DNA of 63,272 nt from Candidatus Poribacteria bacterium (GCA_022821065.1 JAJEEK010000113.1:1-63272), one strand, 5' to 3'. Shown: positions 17,558-26,114, counted from the first letter of the stretch. Numbers and translations: made by a program. The notes: generated by a model not told the origin, from the sequence alone.

Positions 17558-18622
17558 TTAGCCGAGCGCATTCACAACAGCATCACCGACCTGTGAGGTC
17601 GTGGCTTGACCACCGAGGTCCGATGGTAGTGTTTTGCCTGCCTCAACGACCTTTAGCACGGCTGCATCTATCACGTCCGCTGCTTCCACCTCCCCGATGA
17701 AGCGGACCATCATCGCACCAGAGATAATCGCTGCCAGCGGATTCGCGATCCCCTTTCCCATAATGTCCGGTGCGCTCCCGTGAACCGGCTCGAACATCGA
17801 AGGGAATCGACGTTGCGGGTCGATATTGCCGCTCGGAGCCAGCCCCATGCTTCCAGTGATAATCGCGCCAATATCCGTGAGGATATCCCCAAACAGGTTG
17901 CTGGCGACGACCACATCAAAGTCCTCTGGTCTCCGCACGAAATCCATACATGCTGCGTCCACAAGCAATGATTCCGTCTCTATGTCGGGATACCGTTCAG
18001 CGACGCGCTCGAAGGCTGTATCCCATACAATCATGCCGTAGCCTTGCGCGTTCGACTTGGTAATTGAAGTGACTTTGCGCTTCTTATCTCGTGACCGAGC
18101 TTGCTCGAAGGCATAAGTGATAATGCGCTCACAGCCGTGGCGCGTAAATACACCAACCTGTACGCCGATCTCTTCGGGGAACCCATGATACTGAAATCCA
18201 CCGACGTTCGCATATTCGCCTTCTGTGTTCTCTCTTATCACCACCAGATTAATGTCCCAAGCCTCCTTGTCCTTAAGCGGTGTGCTAATACCCGGATAGA
18301 GAACACTCGGGCGCTCACAGACGTACTGATCGAACCTCCGTCGGATCGGCAACAAAAGTCCATTGAGCGCAATGTGGTCTTGGATGTCGGGGTGCCCGAC
18401 TGCACCAAGATAAATCTGGTCGAACTTCGCAAGGGTATCAAGGGCATCTGCTGGCATCATCTCCCCATGCTCAAAATAGTAGTCTGAACCCCAAGGGAAC
18501 TCCACAAAGTCCCATTTGATGTCATATCTGTCGGCGATAGCGTTGAGGACCTTGATGCCTTCCTCTATGACTTCGACCCCGATGCCGTCTCCTCGAATTA
18601 CCGCAATTTTATATTTAGCCAT
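17558..18622 (-). CDS. Tartrate/D-malate dehydrogenase family (isocitrate/isopropylmalate dehydrogenase superfamily)
   Basis: 354 residues. It shows VIRGDGIG at the N-terminus, the substrate-binding RENTEGEY, the catalytic region VTSITKSNAQGYG, the metal-binding VDAACMDFVRRPEDFDVVVA, NLFGDILTDIGA and the NAD-binding GSAPDIMGKGIANP. The RxxxCERP region and FTRHGCERI favour the tartrate dehydrogenase/D-malate dehydrogenase (TtuC/DmlA) subgroup over IMDH or ICDH. It oxidises and decarboxylates D-malate or tartrate using NAD+ and a divalent metal in the cytoplasm. It stands alone between the kinase gene and MITE copy 2. Confidence 0.88.
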   Translation of the reverse strand: MAKYKIAVIRGDGIGVEVIEEGIKVLNAIADRYDIKWDFVEFPWGSDYYFEHGEMMPADALDTLAKFDQIYLGAVGHPDIQDHIALNGLLLPIRRRFDQYVCERPSVLYPGISTPLKDKEAWDINLVVIRENTEGEYANVGGFQYHGFPEEIGVQVGVFTRHGCERIITYAFEQARSRDKKRKVTSITKSNAQGYGMIVWDTAFERVAERYPDIETESLLVDAACMDFVRRPEDFDVVVASNLFGDILTDIGAIITGSMGLAPSGNIDPQRRFPSMFEPVHGSAPDIMGKGIANPLAAIISGAMMVRFIGEVEAADVIDAAVLKVVEAGKTLPSDLGGQATTSQVGDAVVNALG

Positions 18623-18706
18623 ATTTTTCCCTTCTAAGATTTTTAATCTAAGTTATCATTTACCCTTCCACTGGGGGATATCAAAAACGAGGTTTTTTGA
18701 CTATAA

Positions 18707-18827
18707 CAGGACTTACGCATGCCGCTCTTTTGTACCACAAACTGTTAGTTTGTGACGCAAGAACGCTGTGTTTTCTGAAAACTTTCATCTAACAGAACCG
18801 CCTACAGTCAAAAGTGCGTAAGTCCTA
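18707..18827. mobile_element. MITE family A, copy 2, with TATAA target duplication
   Basis: A 121-bp element whose core differs from copy 1 at one position. It is flanked by the 5-bp direct duplication TATAA (18702-18706 and 18828-18832). It lies at the very end of GNAT paralogue 2 and supplies that gene's stop codon. Confidence 0.9.
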
Positions 18828-19682
18828 TATAAAATCAAACATCAACGCATCCGCAACAGGCACATAGCCAATTTTGGCGTAGATGCTGTTAGATGTTGGG
18901 TTTGATAGATCGGTATATAGGCAGCAAAATGAATAGCGATCCTTGAGCATCTTCTGCGTCAACAACAGAACAGATGAAGTCGCATATCCTTTATTACGAT
19001 ACTCAGGTGGCGTGTACACTGAATGGATTGCTATGCCATTTCTTGTTGGGCGGTCCACAGCGGCGATAGAAACAGGAGCCTCGATATCCCAAATGTGTAA
19101 TTGCTGATTTTGGATGAGTGCCTCCGTCCAACTTTTAGCGATGTCGAAACTGATAGGTTTCCCTACATTTTCTGAGTAGTCTGTAATCCAGCGCGCCATG
19201 AGTGGGTGGTCCTCTGGACGCGCGAGACGTAACTGCCCTGGTGAAAGTGGAAGATCCGCGACGCTTCTTGCTTCAGATATACGCATCCGCATGTTAATTC
19301 TGGCTGATACATTGAGCATACCTTCAACCCAACAATCAGAAAAGGCTTGCGCTTCCGCCGCTGGTCCAATAATTCCCGATATTTGGACATCAATTTCACG
19401 GAGATAGCGCACAAGCTGAATGACAGCGGCTTCAACCTTCGCACCAATCCTGCTCAAGATAATACCGCCATAAGGCGGTATCCTCATCGCAACACCGGCG
19501 GTTTTCCCGCGTTCCAAAATACTTAACAAAAGCGGCGGTTCAGAGTCGTAAGCGTGTGGAGCTTCGGCGAGTCTATAGGCGTAACCGAGAGGCCGATTGT
19601 TTTCGCTCTCATCCTGTTCTAAATAGGCACCTGAAACTAAAATCAGCTCGCTCGCATGGTTGTGAGATACTATTTCGATCAT
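18825..19682 (-). CDS. GNAT family N-acetyltransferase (paralogue 2), 3' end altered by MITE
   Basis: 285 residues, similar along its length to the gene at 14,855-15,724 and with the same double GNAT layout (IHSVYTPPEYRNKGYATSSV, LYTDLSNPTSNSIYAKIGY). It ends DALMFDFI, whereas the paralogue continues past the equivalent point. The TAG stop lies in the end of MITE copy 2. Removing the MITE and one target copy leaves an open frame of about 19 further codons. A ribosome-binding site (AGGAAAC) and a promoter precede the ATG. It was probably duplicated from, or with, paralogue 1. Confidence 0.85.
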   Translation of the reverse strand: MIEIVSHNHASELILVSGAYLEQDESENNRPLGYAYRLAEAPHAYDSEPPLLLSILERGKTAGVAMRIPPYGGIILSRIGAKVEAAVIQLVRYLREIDVQISGIIGPAAEAQAFSDCWVEGMLNVSARINMRMRISEARSVADLPLSPGQLRLARPEDHPLMARWITDYSENVGKPISFDIAKSWTEALIQNQQLHIWDIEAPVSIAAVDRPTRNGIAIHSVYTPPEYRNKGYATSSVLLLTQKMLKDRYSFCCLYTDLSNPTSNSIYAKIGYVPVADALMFDFI

Positions 19683-19721
19683 TGTTTCCTATCGCCTTTA
19701 AGTTTTCTCGTTGCCAATAAT

Positions 19722-19750
19722 ATTTTAACCGAGTTCCATTCATTATTCAA
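19722..19750 (-). promoter_or_regulatory. Promoter for GNAT paralogue 2
   Basis: Minus strand TTGAAT (19750-19745), a 17-bp spacer and TAAAAT (19727-19722), about 40 bases upstream of ATG 19682. Confidence 0.6.
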
Positions 19751-19761
19751 GCGATAAAATA

Positions 19762-19790
19762 TTTACACGTACGTGATTTTATGCTATGCT
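19762..19790 (+). promoter_or_regulatory. Promoter for the gamma-glutamyltransferase gene
   Basis: TTTACA, a 17-bp spacer and TATGCT, about 57 bases upstream of ATG 19847. It is back to back with the GNAT promoter; the two -35 boxes are 11 bases apart. Confidence 0.65.
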
Positions 19791-19846
19791 CTAATGCAAA
19801 GTAGGAAATCAGATCAATTTCTGACGCTCAAGCAAGGGAGAACCAG

Positions 19847-21463
19847 ATGCCAAACGCTCAAGAAATAGGTTGGAGTGCTATTAGTCAAACTGGCGTTGTC
19901 GCTGCAGGCGGTGCGAAAGCGGTTGCAGCGGGAATTAAGATTCTGGAAGCGGATGGAAACGCAGCGGACGCAGCCGCAGGAACGATCCTCGCACTCAATG
20001 TCACAGACCATGGTGCCTGTTCTATCGGCGGCGAGGTGCCGCTCCTCATCTTTGACGCACGGAAACAGGAGGTCAAATCGCTCTCCGGACAAGGACGGGC
20101 ACCGCTTTCACAGGCTGCTATTGATTGGTACATGGAAAACGGTATCCCGAACGGCGACATCAAAATGGCGCCTGTGCCATCGGTCGTGGACCTCTGCACG
20201 ACCACGCTCAAGTTGTATGGCACTATGACGTTCGAGGACATCGTGACACCGACATTGGCACTGCTGGATGCTGGTGAGGCGGACTGGCACGCTGAATTGG
20301 CGGTCACGCTACGTCGGATGGTCGAGTCGGAACAGAAAACATCTGGAAGCCGTGAGGAAAAAATCCAAGCCGCAAGCGATCGTTTCTACGGACGGAACGG
20401 TGCGAATACCGATATTGCCGATGCCTTGGAAGGTTTTTACATCGACAAGGGCGGGTTTCTCCGTAAGGCAGACCTCGCTGCACATGTTACGCTTGTTGAA
20501 GACCCCGTGACGGTGGATTACCGCGGATATACGGTACACAAGTGCGGTCCGTGGACGCAAGGTCCTTATCTTTGTCAGGCATTGCGCTTACTGGAAGACT
20601 TTGATCTCAAAGCGATGGGTAACGCCTCGGCAGACTATGTGCATGTGATCACGGAAGCACTGAAACTGGCGATGGCTGACCGGGACACGTATTATGGTGA
20701 CCCTGAATTTGTAGATGTTCCGCTATCCACTCTACTTTCCGACGCTTATACCGAAATCCGACGACCATTAATTGATATACAGAAAGCATCAAACGAAGCC
20801 AGACCCGGTGACGTGTATAACATGGAACCGATAAAGGCAGATGGTGTATTTCGACCTGGAATCGGCGGGACGACGACCTGCGCGGTTGCTGACCGATGGG
20901 GAAATGTCGTCGCGGCGACCCCGAGTGCTAACGTCTACCACGCAGGTGGTATGGTCGGTCCAACGGGTGTCAGTTTCGGCAACCGTTTGCGCAGCCTCAA
21001 CACAACTCCGGGGCATCCGAACTGCATCCAACCGGGAAAACGTCCGAGAATTACGTTGACACCTACACTGGTTCTCAAGGACGGCGCACCGATTTTAGCC
21101 ATCAGTGTCGCAGGTGGAGATTTGCAGGATCAAGCGACGATGAATTTGTTGCTCAACTTCGTTGAGTTCGGGATGCAACCGGAAGCTGCTGTCACAGCAC
21201 CGCGCTTCGCCACGGCGCATCACCAAAATTCGTTTGATCCGAATCCGAACCGTCCAGAGACATTCGGGCAAGCCGGTTCGTTGACTATTAACGATAGCGT
21301 AAGCGAAAAAGTCAGGGCAGAACTTGCCAATCGCGGGCATCAGATCAGAGCACACGGAAGGGCTATAGCCGCACCTTCTATGCTCCATATCGACAAAGAG
21401 AGCGGAAGGTTCTATGCCGCTGGTGATCCAGCTGCTGGACGGCACGCGGCGGGAATAGCGTAA
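19847..21463 (+). CDS. Gamma-glutamyltransferase family protein (Ntn hydrolase)
   Basis: 538 residues of the gamma-glutamyltranspeptidase family. The large-subunit start (GGAKAVAAGIKILEADGNAADAA) and the autoprocessing site are present: GTTTCAVADRWGN, where T342 is the expected new N-terminal nucleophile of the small subunit. In classical enzymes the following residues read TTHxSVxD; here the histidine is threonine and the serine alanine, so substrate preference may differ. Further conserved parts are LNTTPGHPNCIQPGKRP and SVAGGDLQDQ. There is no signal peptide, so the protein is cytoplasmic, unlike E. coli Ggt. GGGAG precedes the ATG. Confidence 0.85.
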   Translation: MPNAQEIGWSAISQTGVVAAGGAKAVAAGIKILEADGNAADAAAGTILALNVTDHGACSIGGEVPLLIFDARKQEVKSLSGQGRAPLSQAAIDWYMENGIPNGDIKMAPVPSVVDLCTTTLKLYGTMTFEDIVTPTLALLDAGEADWHAELAVTLRRMVESEQKTSGSREEKIQAASDRFYGRNGANTDIADALEGFYIDKGGFLRKADLAAHVTLVEDPVTVDYRGYTVHKCGPWTQGPYLCQALRLLEDFDLKAMGNASADYVHVITEALKLAMADRDTYYGDPEFVDVPLSTLLSDAYTEIRRPLIDIQKASNEARPGDVYNMEPIKADGVFRPGIGGTTTCAVADRWGNVVAATPSANVYHAGGMVGPTGVSFGNRLRSLNTTPGHPNCIQPGKRPRITLTPTLVLKDGAPILAISVAGGDLQDQATMNLLLNFVEFGMQPEAAVTAPRFATAHHQNSFDPNPNRPETFGQAGSLTINDSVSEKVRAELANRGHQIRAHGRAIAAPSMLHIDKESGRFYAAGDPAAGRHAAGIA

Positions 21464-21475
21464 AAACAAGGCTGC

Positions 21476-21495
21476 CTATCGGGAAAAACCGATAG
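21476..21495. terminator. Possible hairpin terminator
   Basis: CTATCGG and CCGATAG form a 7-bp stem around a 6-base loop, 12 bases after the gamma-glutamyltransferase stop. There is no clear T-run, so termination is only a guess. Confidence 0.3.
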
Positions 21496-21522
21496 CCGTA
21501 ACTTTCAACGAATAGGTCGGTT

Positions 21523-21759
21523 TTACGCGTCAAAGTCACCGCGCAAGATACGCTCGGAAGGCGATAGGGTATCTTCGTCTTCCAACGCCACTTCAATATC
21601 TGACTTTTTCCATAAGGGACCCACATGCATCATCTTAAAAGGTTCAATTTCTGTGTTCCCGTCGACCTTACGACAAACGTATAAAGATTCGAGAGGAACG
21701 AGGTCCGCTAAAAGCGAAGAGTGCGTTGTCACAATGAACTGGATATCTTCAAGAATCAT
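21523..21759 (-). pseudogene. C-terminal remnant of an AAA-type (OLD/SMC-like) ATPase
   Basis: The frame encodes 78 residues equal to the end of AAA-type ATP-binding proteins of the OLD/AAA_21 group: QFIVTTHSSLLADLVP is the H-loop segment with the switch histidine, and LSPSERILRGDFDA is a typical last line. Walker A and B are missing. The frame stays open upstream into the end of the sugar isomerase gene, so no proper start is left. It is most likely a decayed fragment of a larger gene. Confidence 0.7.
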
Positions 21760-21803
21760 ACGAGTTTCCAGAAACCGAGCTTCAGCATCGTAATTTCCTC
21801 CGT

Positions 21804-22601
21804 CTAATATCCGAGACCTCTCAGATATTCCCGATTTATGACCGCGGCTTCGGCGGGCGGACGCGGCGGATACGGACGGTCCAACTCGACAGAGACCCAG
21901 CCATCATAACCGACGGCTTCGAGCCCTTCAAGTGCCGCTTTGACATCAAGTCCGAGGTTTCCTGCACCGAGTTCCGCGAAACGCGCCTGTTCCCCAAAGC
22001 GTTGTGTCCTATAATTCCATGTTTCAGGATTGTCGGCATGGCAGTCTTTGAGATGGACATGCCCGATCCGATTCCGTAAATTTTCGCTCTCAAAGACCCG
22101 CATCGGATCGCTCCCTGCAGCGAGCATGTGTCCTGTATCAAACAGTAACCAGAGACTCGGTGCCACCGCCAAGAGGCGTTCCGCATCCTCAACCGTCTCA
22201 AGCATCGTACCGAGATGGGCGTGATGGAAACCTTTGATGTTGTGAGCATCACAATACGCGAGAATGTCGTCTAAGGTTCGAGCAGCATTCTGGAAATCCG
22301 TATCGCTCGGATCGGGTCCACCCCATTCTGAGCGTCGTAATGAAGGCACCTCTGCTGCATCGTTTCCCAAAGCAATGTTGAAACGGACCCTGTCGAGTCC
22401 GGCACCACCAGCATTGACGATATGAAGTCCGAAACTGCGCGCAAGTGTCGCCATCTCAACAAGCTGCTCAGGACTCTGAACCCCTAAACCCTCGACACCG
22501 TCCCAACCGGCATCCGCGACTTCGCGCAATACTTTTTCTGGATTATCTCGCTGCTCACCTCCAAACTGGATGAGGTGACATGCAAGTCTGAATTTGCCCA
22601 T
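21804..22601 (-). CDS. Sugar phosphate isomerase/epimerase (xylose isomerase-like TIM barrel)
   Basis: 265 residues with the AP endonuclease 2/xylose isomerase-like TIM barrel pattern: CHLIQFGG, AGWDGVEGLG, the metal-site strands FHHAHLGTM, WLLFDTGHML, IGHVHLKDC and GWVSVELD. The histidines and acidic residues of these strands would bind a divalent metal. Members isomerise or epimerise sugars and inositol-derived ketones in the cytoplasm. It often travels with Gfo/Idh/MocA oxidoreductases, of which two are in this window but not adjacent. The remnant ATPase frame abuts its 3' end. Confidence 0.85.
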   Translation of the reverse strand: MGKFRLACHLIQFGGEQRDNPEKVLREVADAGWDGVEGLGVQSPEQLVEMATLARSFGLHIVNAGGAGLDRVRFNIALGNDAAEVPSLRRSEWGGPDPSDTDFQNAARTLDDILAYCDAHNIKGFHHAHLGTMLETVEDAERLLAVAPSLWLLFDTGHMLAAGSDPMRVFESENLRNRIGHVHLKDCHADNPETWNYRTQRFGEQARFAELGAGNLGLDVKAALEGLEAVGYDGWVSVELDRPYPPRPPAEAAVINREYLRGLGY

Positions 22602-22617
22602 GAATGTATCTCCTTAA

Positions 22618-22815
22618 TTATCCGACTGAAAAATGTAACTTCTTTCCAATGGCTTTTGCGTACTTTCCTAAAGTTGACAACTTAACATCTTCCGCGTGGT
22701 TTTCTATGCGTGAAATAGCCGATCTTTTAGTATTCAATTTTTCTGCGACTTCTTCTTGGGTTAAACCAGCCTCCTCCCGTGCCTGCCTTAGGAGGACACC
22801 GATCTTGAATTCCAA
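22618..22815 (-). CDS. Orphan HTH (XRE/HigA-type) antitoxin-like protein, start region frameshifted
   Basis: The 65 residues from TTG 22815 form a clean XRE helix-turn-helix (IGVLLRQAREEAGLTQEEVAEKL, AISRIENHAEDVKLSTL). The frame is open further upstream and encodes residues typical of longer HigA-like antitoxins (VINALKQYVEKRKARDPEF). An ATG at 22909, with a GGAGG nearby, would start that longer protein but is one base out of frame: three Gs (22905-22907) stand where two would restore the reading. So the N-terminal third is either mutated or misassembled. No HigB/RelE-type toxin gene is next to it. Confidence 0.7.
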   Translation of the reverse strand: MEFKIGVLLRQAREEAGLTQEEVAEKLNTKRSAISRIENHAEDVKLSTLGKYAKAIGKKLHFSVG

Positions 22816-22928
22816 ATAACCAGTTTCGTAATTCTCGGCAAATTCGGGGTCTCTGGCTTTACGTTTTTCGACGTACTGTTTTAGGGCATTTATTACTTTC
22901 TCCTCCCATACACACAGGCATTGCTCAT

Positions 22929-23645
22929 CTAAATTTTACGCTTGTTGAATGCTGTTAAGGACAAACGCTGGTCAAGGTTTTCATACAACCATATCTCCAT
23001 GTTCTTCTTAACCGCAGCCCATTCGCTGTCCAACATTGAATACCACGCAGTATCCCTGTTTCGACCTTTTATGAGCATGTGCTGTCTGAAAATACCTTCA
23101 AACTTAAAGCCGAGGCGCAGTGCTGCCGCCCGAGATTTTTCATTTAGAGAATCGCATTTCCATTCGACTCGACGGTATTGCAGTCTATCAAAAGCCTCAC
23201 AGAGCATCAGGTATATAGCTTCTGTGTTCACATTTGTCCGCTGAAGATCCGGTGAATACCAAATATGTCCGAGTTCCAATCGTCGCATATCTGAAACGAT
23301 ATTTAAAAAACTTACCATTCCGACGCGACGCTTCGATTCAAGATGGTGGACAGTAAAGAAAAGTGGATCCTGAGACGCAGCACCCTCTTCAAGCCATTTT
23401 TGCATGCTGTGTGCGCCATCAAAGGGACCGTAACTCATGTAGGTCCATATCTGCTCCTTTACCTCCGATCCGTGAGAACATTCATAGAGTTCCCCAACAT
23501 CCGTTTGTGGATTGATTGGCGACAGTGTAATAAATCTACCTTTATAGTCTGTCCATTGAGGCACGTCAACATGGGCAATCGGTTGAACAATATTCCCGAC
23601 TTGGAGAGATGATTGTGCCATAGCAATCTTTTTTCTGTTTGTCAT
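22929..23645 (-). CDS. RimJ/RimL-type GNAT acetyltransferase
   Basis: 238 residues. The fold runs FITLSPINPQTDV, MQKWLEEGAASQDPLFFTV, GMVSFLNIVSDMRRLELGHIWYSPDLQRTNVNTEAIYL and WKCDSLNEKSRAAALRLGF, which are motifs C, D, A and B of the RimJ/RimL and YoaA-type acetyltransferases. The motif A pyrophosphate loop (LQRTNVNTEA) is less glycine-rich than usual but spaced as expected. The substrate could be a protein N-terminus or a small amine. Start not fixed: ATG 23645 or ATG 23621. It lies 27 bp downstream of the next GNAT gene and is probably co-transcribed. Confidence 0.8.
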   Translation of the reverse strand: MTNRKKIAMAQSSLQVGNIVQPIAHVDVPQWTDYKGRFITLSPINPQTDVGELYECSHGSEVKEQIWTYMSYGPFDGAHSMQKWLEEGAASQDPLFFTVHHLESKRRVGMVSFLNIVSDMRRLELGHIWYSPDLQRTNVNTEAIYLMLCEAFDRLQYRRVEWKCDSLNEKSRAAALRLGFKFEGIFRQHMLIKGRNRDTAWYSMLDSEWAAVKKNMEIWLYENLDQRLSLTAFNKRKI

Positions 23646-23672
23646 TATTTGCTTTTTTGTTAAGTTGAACGC

Positions 23673-24374
23673 TTACGTGAATGTATATTGCCAACGGTGG
23701 TACTGACCGTGATTCGTGGCAGTGGTTAATAAATTAGGTGCGATAATGTCTTTAAGGTTGGTTGGAATAAACATGCCTGTATTCAAGCGGTCCTCATCAA
23801 AAATACGACTCTGAGCGATACGAATCACATCATGTTGCGCTTGTTGAGATAAGTGAGGCTCGATAAACCCTTCAATCCACAACCCACGATAGGTCAATGT
23901 GTCAACGGGTATGAAATACACAGTCTCTGGTATATTCTCAACGAACCTGAAAGCCAATGGGTTCCAAAGGAGAAGGCTACGTACTTGTGCATCCATCGTA
24001 AAGCCTACCTTGGCAAATGCACGCTGACTCGCATAATTATCAATGCGGATGGATGCCTCAACCGAACGCACTTCCAGATGAGAACTGTAGGTTAACGCTT
24101 CCTGAATGAGAGAAGTCCCGATCCCTTTTCCCTGACTCGCAGGGCAAACAATAATAAGATCTATTTCCCATCGAGGAACTGAACCAGATACCAGAAAAGC
24201 GGAAAGGAAACCTACCACTTCGTCAGCCGCAACTGCAACAAAGACTTGATGCGCAGGCGACGAAATGTGATCCGCGAACACATCAAAGAGAAGCGATTCG
24301 CCCCATGTCTCTTGTAATATTCGGTGGATCGCTTCCGCATCATCTGGGCACGCCAATCTAATATCTAATACCAT
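23673..24374 (-). CDS. GNAT family N-acetyltransferase
   Basis: 233 residues. The first 130 are a classical GNAT domain: IRLACPDDAEAIHRILQETWG, VGFLSAFLV, IDLIIVCPASQGKGIGTSLIQEAL (motif A with Q-G-K-G-I-G) and IDNYASQRAFAKVGF (motif B). The last 90 residues are an extra domain without a recognised family. It is cytoplasmic, with an unknown acceptor. It forms a likely operon with the acetyltransferase at 22,929 and the ankyrin gene 34 bp upstream. Confidence 0.85.
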   Translation of the reverse strand: MVLDIRLACPDDAEAIHRILQETWGESLLFDVFADHISSPAHQVFVAVAADEVVGFLSAFLVSGSVPRWEIDLIIVCPASQGKGIGTSLIQEALTYSSHLEVRSVEASIRIDNYASQRAFAKVGFTMDAQVRSLLLWNPLAFRFVENIPETVYFIPVDTLTYRGLWIEGFIEPHLSQQAQHDVIRIAQSRIFDEDRLNTGMFIPTNLKDIIAPNLLTTATNHGQYHRWQYTFT

Positions 24375-24408
24375 TTCTTAAGTTCTCTATCGCATTTGCG
24401 ATTCATGG

Positions 24409-24825
24409 TCACTCCGTGTCCGAAGATCTTTTCACTTGCTCTTTGAGAAATACCAGAACCTCGGCTGCCTCGGCACCCCCCATCTCGGCATGAGCAATCA
24501 GGGGGATGCCATGAGGGCCAAGAAATGACAACGCATCCGGACGCTGAGCAACAAACGCCCGAACAATCTCGGTGTACCCTAACATTGTGGCTGCAAAGAT
24601 ATCCAACCGTGCCCCATGGTCGAGCAGATACTGTGCTATATCTCTGCGACCCGTGTGTGCAGCTGCACCCAGGGCGGTCTCCCAATCCCCTCCACCCCAG
24701 TCCCAAGCCGCGTTAACGAGTGTCGGTTCTTGATCAAGCAATCGCTTGACCTCTTGAAAATCTCCATGTGCCTTGCCAACGAATTCCTCAACCAGAGAGG
24801 TTTCTAACCTCTGCTTCTTTTCCAT
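24409..24825 (-). CDS. Small ankyrin repeat protein
   Basis: 138 residues with three to four ankyrin repeats: GDFQEVKRLLDQEPTLVN, ETALGAAAHTGRRDIAQYLLDHGARLD, FAATMLGYTEIVRAFVAQRP and PLIAHAEMGGAEAAEVLVFL. No signal peptide. A strong ribosome-binding site (AAGGAGAAAA) precedes the start. Together with the ankyrin gene at 15,797 it makes two such proteins among the acetyltransferases. Confidence 0.85.
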   Translation of the reverse strand: MEKKQRLETSLVEEFVGKAHGDFQEVKRLLDQEPTLVNAAWDWGGGDWETALGAAAHTGRRDIAQYLLDHGARLDIFAATMLGYTEIVRAFVAQRPDALSFLGPHGIPLIAHAEMGGAEAAEVLVFLKEQVKRSSDTE

Positions 24826-24922
24826 GATTTTTCTCCTTGTATTTTCGTGTTGCCTCTAATGCCCGAGCTGAGCTGCTTTCGCCACGTGAACTTCTACCCA
24901 AGTAAATAGATACAGAGTCAGT

Positions 24923-25693
24923 TTAGTCAACATCTCTATCTCTTTTGAGCAGCCCCCAAGTTGTGGCAACCTTATCCAGCGGCGATACACTCAAAACCTG
25001 CTTCATATCCTGCTGAATCTCATCTTCCGTCAGCACACGGTTATAGATGACAAATTCATCAAGCATTCCGCCGTAGGGCCACGCACCGTCAAGACGATTG
25101 CCGAACCAGTGATCCGATTGAGAAACCGGAATTTCGCCTTTCAGTGTATAGGTGTTATCGAGCTTACCGTTGATATAAAGCCGGAGCTCCTTATCAAATT
25201 CATAAACTGCAGCGACGTGCGACCATTTATCGGTCGGAATATCGCTCTTTGCGCTGTTCCATGTTCGTCCGCCTGCCCCCGGGCATCCCATCCACACGGA
25301 CGGTTTACCCTGATGGATACTCAAATAATACGTGTGAGGGTTCGCCTGCCCGCGGACATTGCGGTAATCACCGACACTCTCCGGGTGAACCCATACCTCG
25401 ATCGTCAAGCTCTTGGTAATCGCTAGCGTATCAGATGCCGGAGCCGCGACGACCCCTTTCTGAATCTGTTCATTAAAAAACACGCCCGAATTGATCTTCC
25501 CGTTTTTTTCCCATTTGGCATCACCTTCAAGTGTGCCGTGGTTGCCCTTACCACTCAGGTCTTCAACGTCTTTTCCCTTTCCTGCATCAAACGAGTAGTA
25601 AAGGACCATTGCGTCGTCCTCAATTGCATTGCTCACAAAGGGAAATGCGAAAATAAATGCCGCACTCAGAATATAGGAAACTATCCATCTCAT
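24923..25693 (-). CDS. Secreted LamG/concanavalin A-like domain protein (second)
   Basis: 256 residues from ATG 25693, which has GGAGG at good spacing; the longer frame to 25711 is not needed. A signal peptide (WIVSYILSAAFIFAFPFVSNA) is followed by a LamG-like jelly roll: VLYYSFDAGKGK, GKGNHGTL, LTIEVWVHPE, KWSHVAAVYEFD, LRLYINGKLD and GGMLDEFVIYNR. It is exported and probably binds glycan. Its tail (DKVATTWGLLKR) matches that of the LamG protein at 1,911-2,672 although the domains themselves are clearly diverged, which hints that the tail has a job of its own. Confidence 0.85.
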   Translation of the reverse strand: MRWIVSYILSAAFIFAFPFVSNAIEDDAMVLYYSFDAGKGKDVEDLSGKGNHGTLEGDAKWEKNGKINSGVFFNEQIQKGVVAAPASDTLAITKSLTIEVWVHPESVGDYRNVRGQANPHTYYLSIHQGKPSVWMGCPGAGGRTWNSAKSDIPTDKWSHVAAVYEFDKELRLYINGKLDNTYTLKGEIPVSQSDHWFGNRLDGAWPYGGMLDEFVIYNRVLTEDEIQQDMKQVLSVSPLDKVATTWGLLKRDRDVD

Positions 25694-25793
25694 TTTAAAC
25701 CTCCATATCAAAATGTCGGCGCAAACGCTTGGAGAAACGTTGAGGTCGCGTCAATATCAATTTTATAAATCTTTCGCCAACTATCAAAATCGG

Positions 25794-26114
25794 CTACTTC
25801 CAAGCGTCGTCTGGCGGGTAAATCATGGAACTTCCGCCGCCTGCGCCTTTAAAATCGCTCTCAGCGAACCAGTCTTTAACGGTATCCCGCCACTTGATGA
25901 AGTGTGGAGCTTTCAGATGCTCTTGGAACGCCGCCTCGTCTGTATAAACTTCATAAAGCCAGATCCGATTCGGATCGGCACCGTCTTGAATCACATCAAA
26001 TCTCAGACAGCCGGGTTCATTCGCAACGGAGCCTTTCGCATCGTCTATCATGGCTTCGATGAAGGCATCTCTGTGTCCTTCCTTAATCTGAATCGGTGCA
26101 ATAATAACAAACAT
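25794..26114 (-). CDS. Antibiotic biosynthesis monooxygenase (ABM) domain protein
   Basis: 106 residues. The single domain shows FVIIAPIQIKEGHRDAFIEAM, NEPGCLRFDVIQD, IWLYEVYTDEAAFQEHLKAPHF, a close match to the ABM/YgiN-type quinol monooxygenase family. These form ferredoxin-like dimers and oxidise quinols or polycyclic compounds without a bound cofactor. TAGGAGG precedes the ATG. It is divergent from the alcohol dehydrogenase gene, so a linked role in small-molecule oxidation is possible. Confidence 0.85.
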   Translation of the reverse strand: MFVIIAPIQIKEGHRDAFIEAMIDDAKGSVANEPGCLRFDVIQDGADPNRIWLYEVYTDEAAFQEHLKAPHFIKWRDTVKDWFAESDFKGAGGGSSMIYPPDDAWK

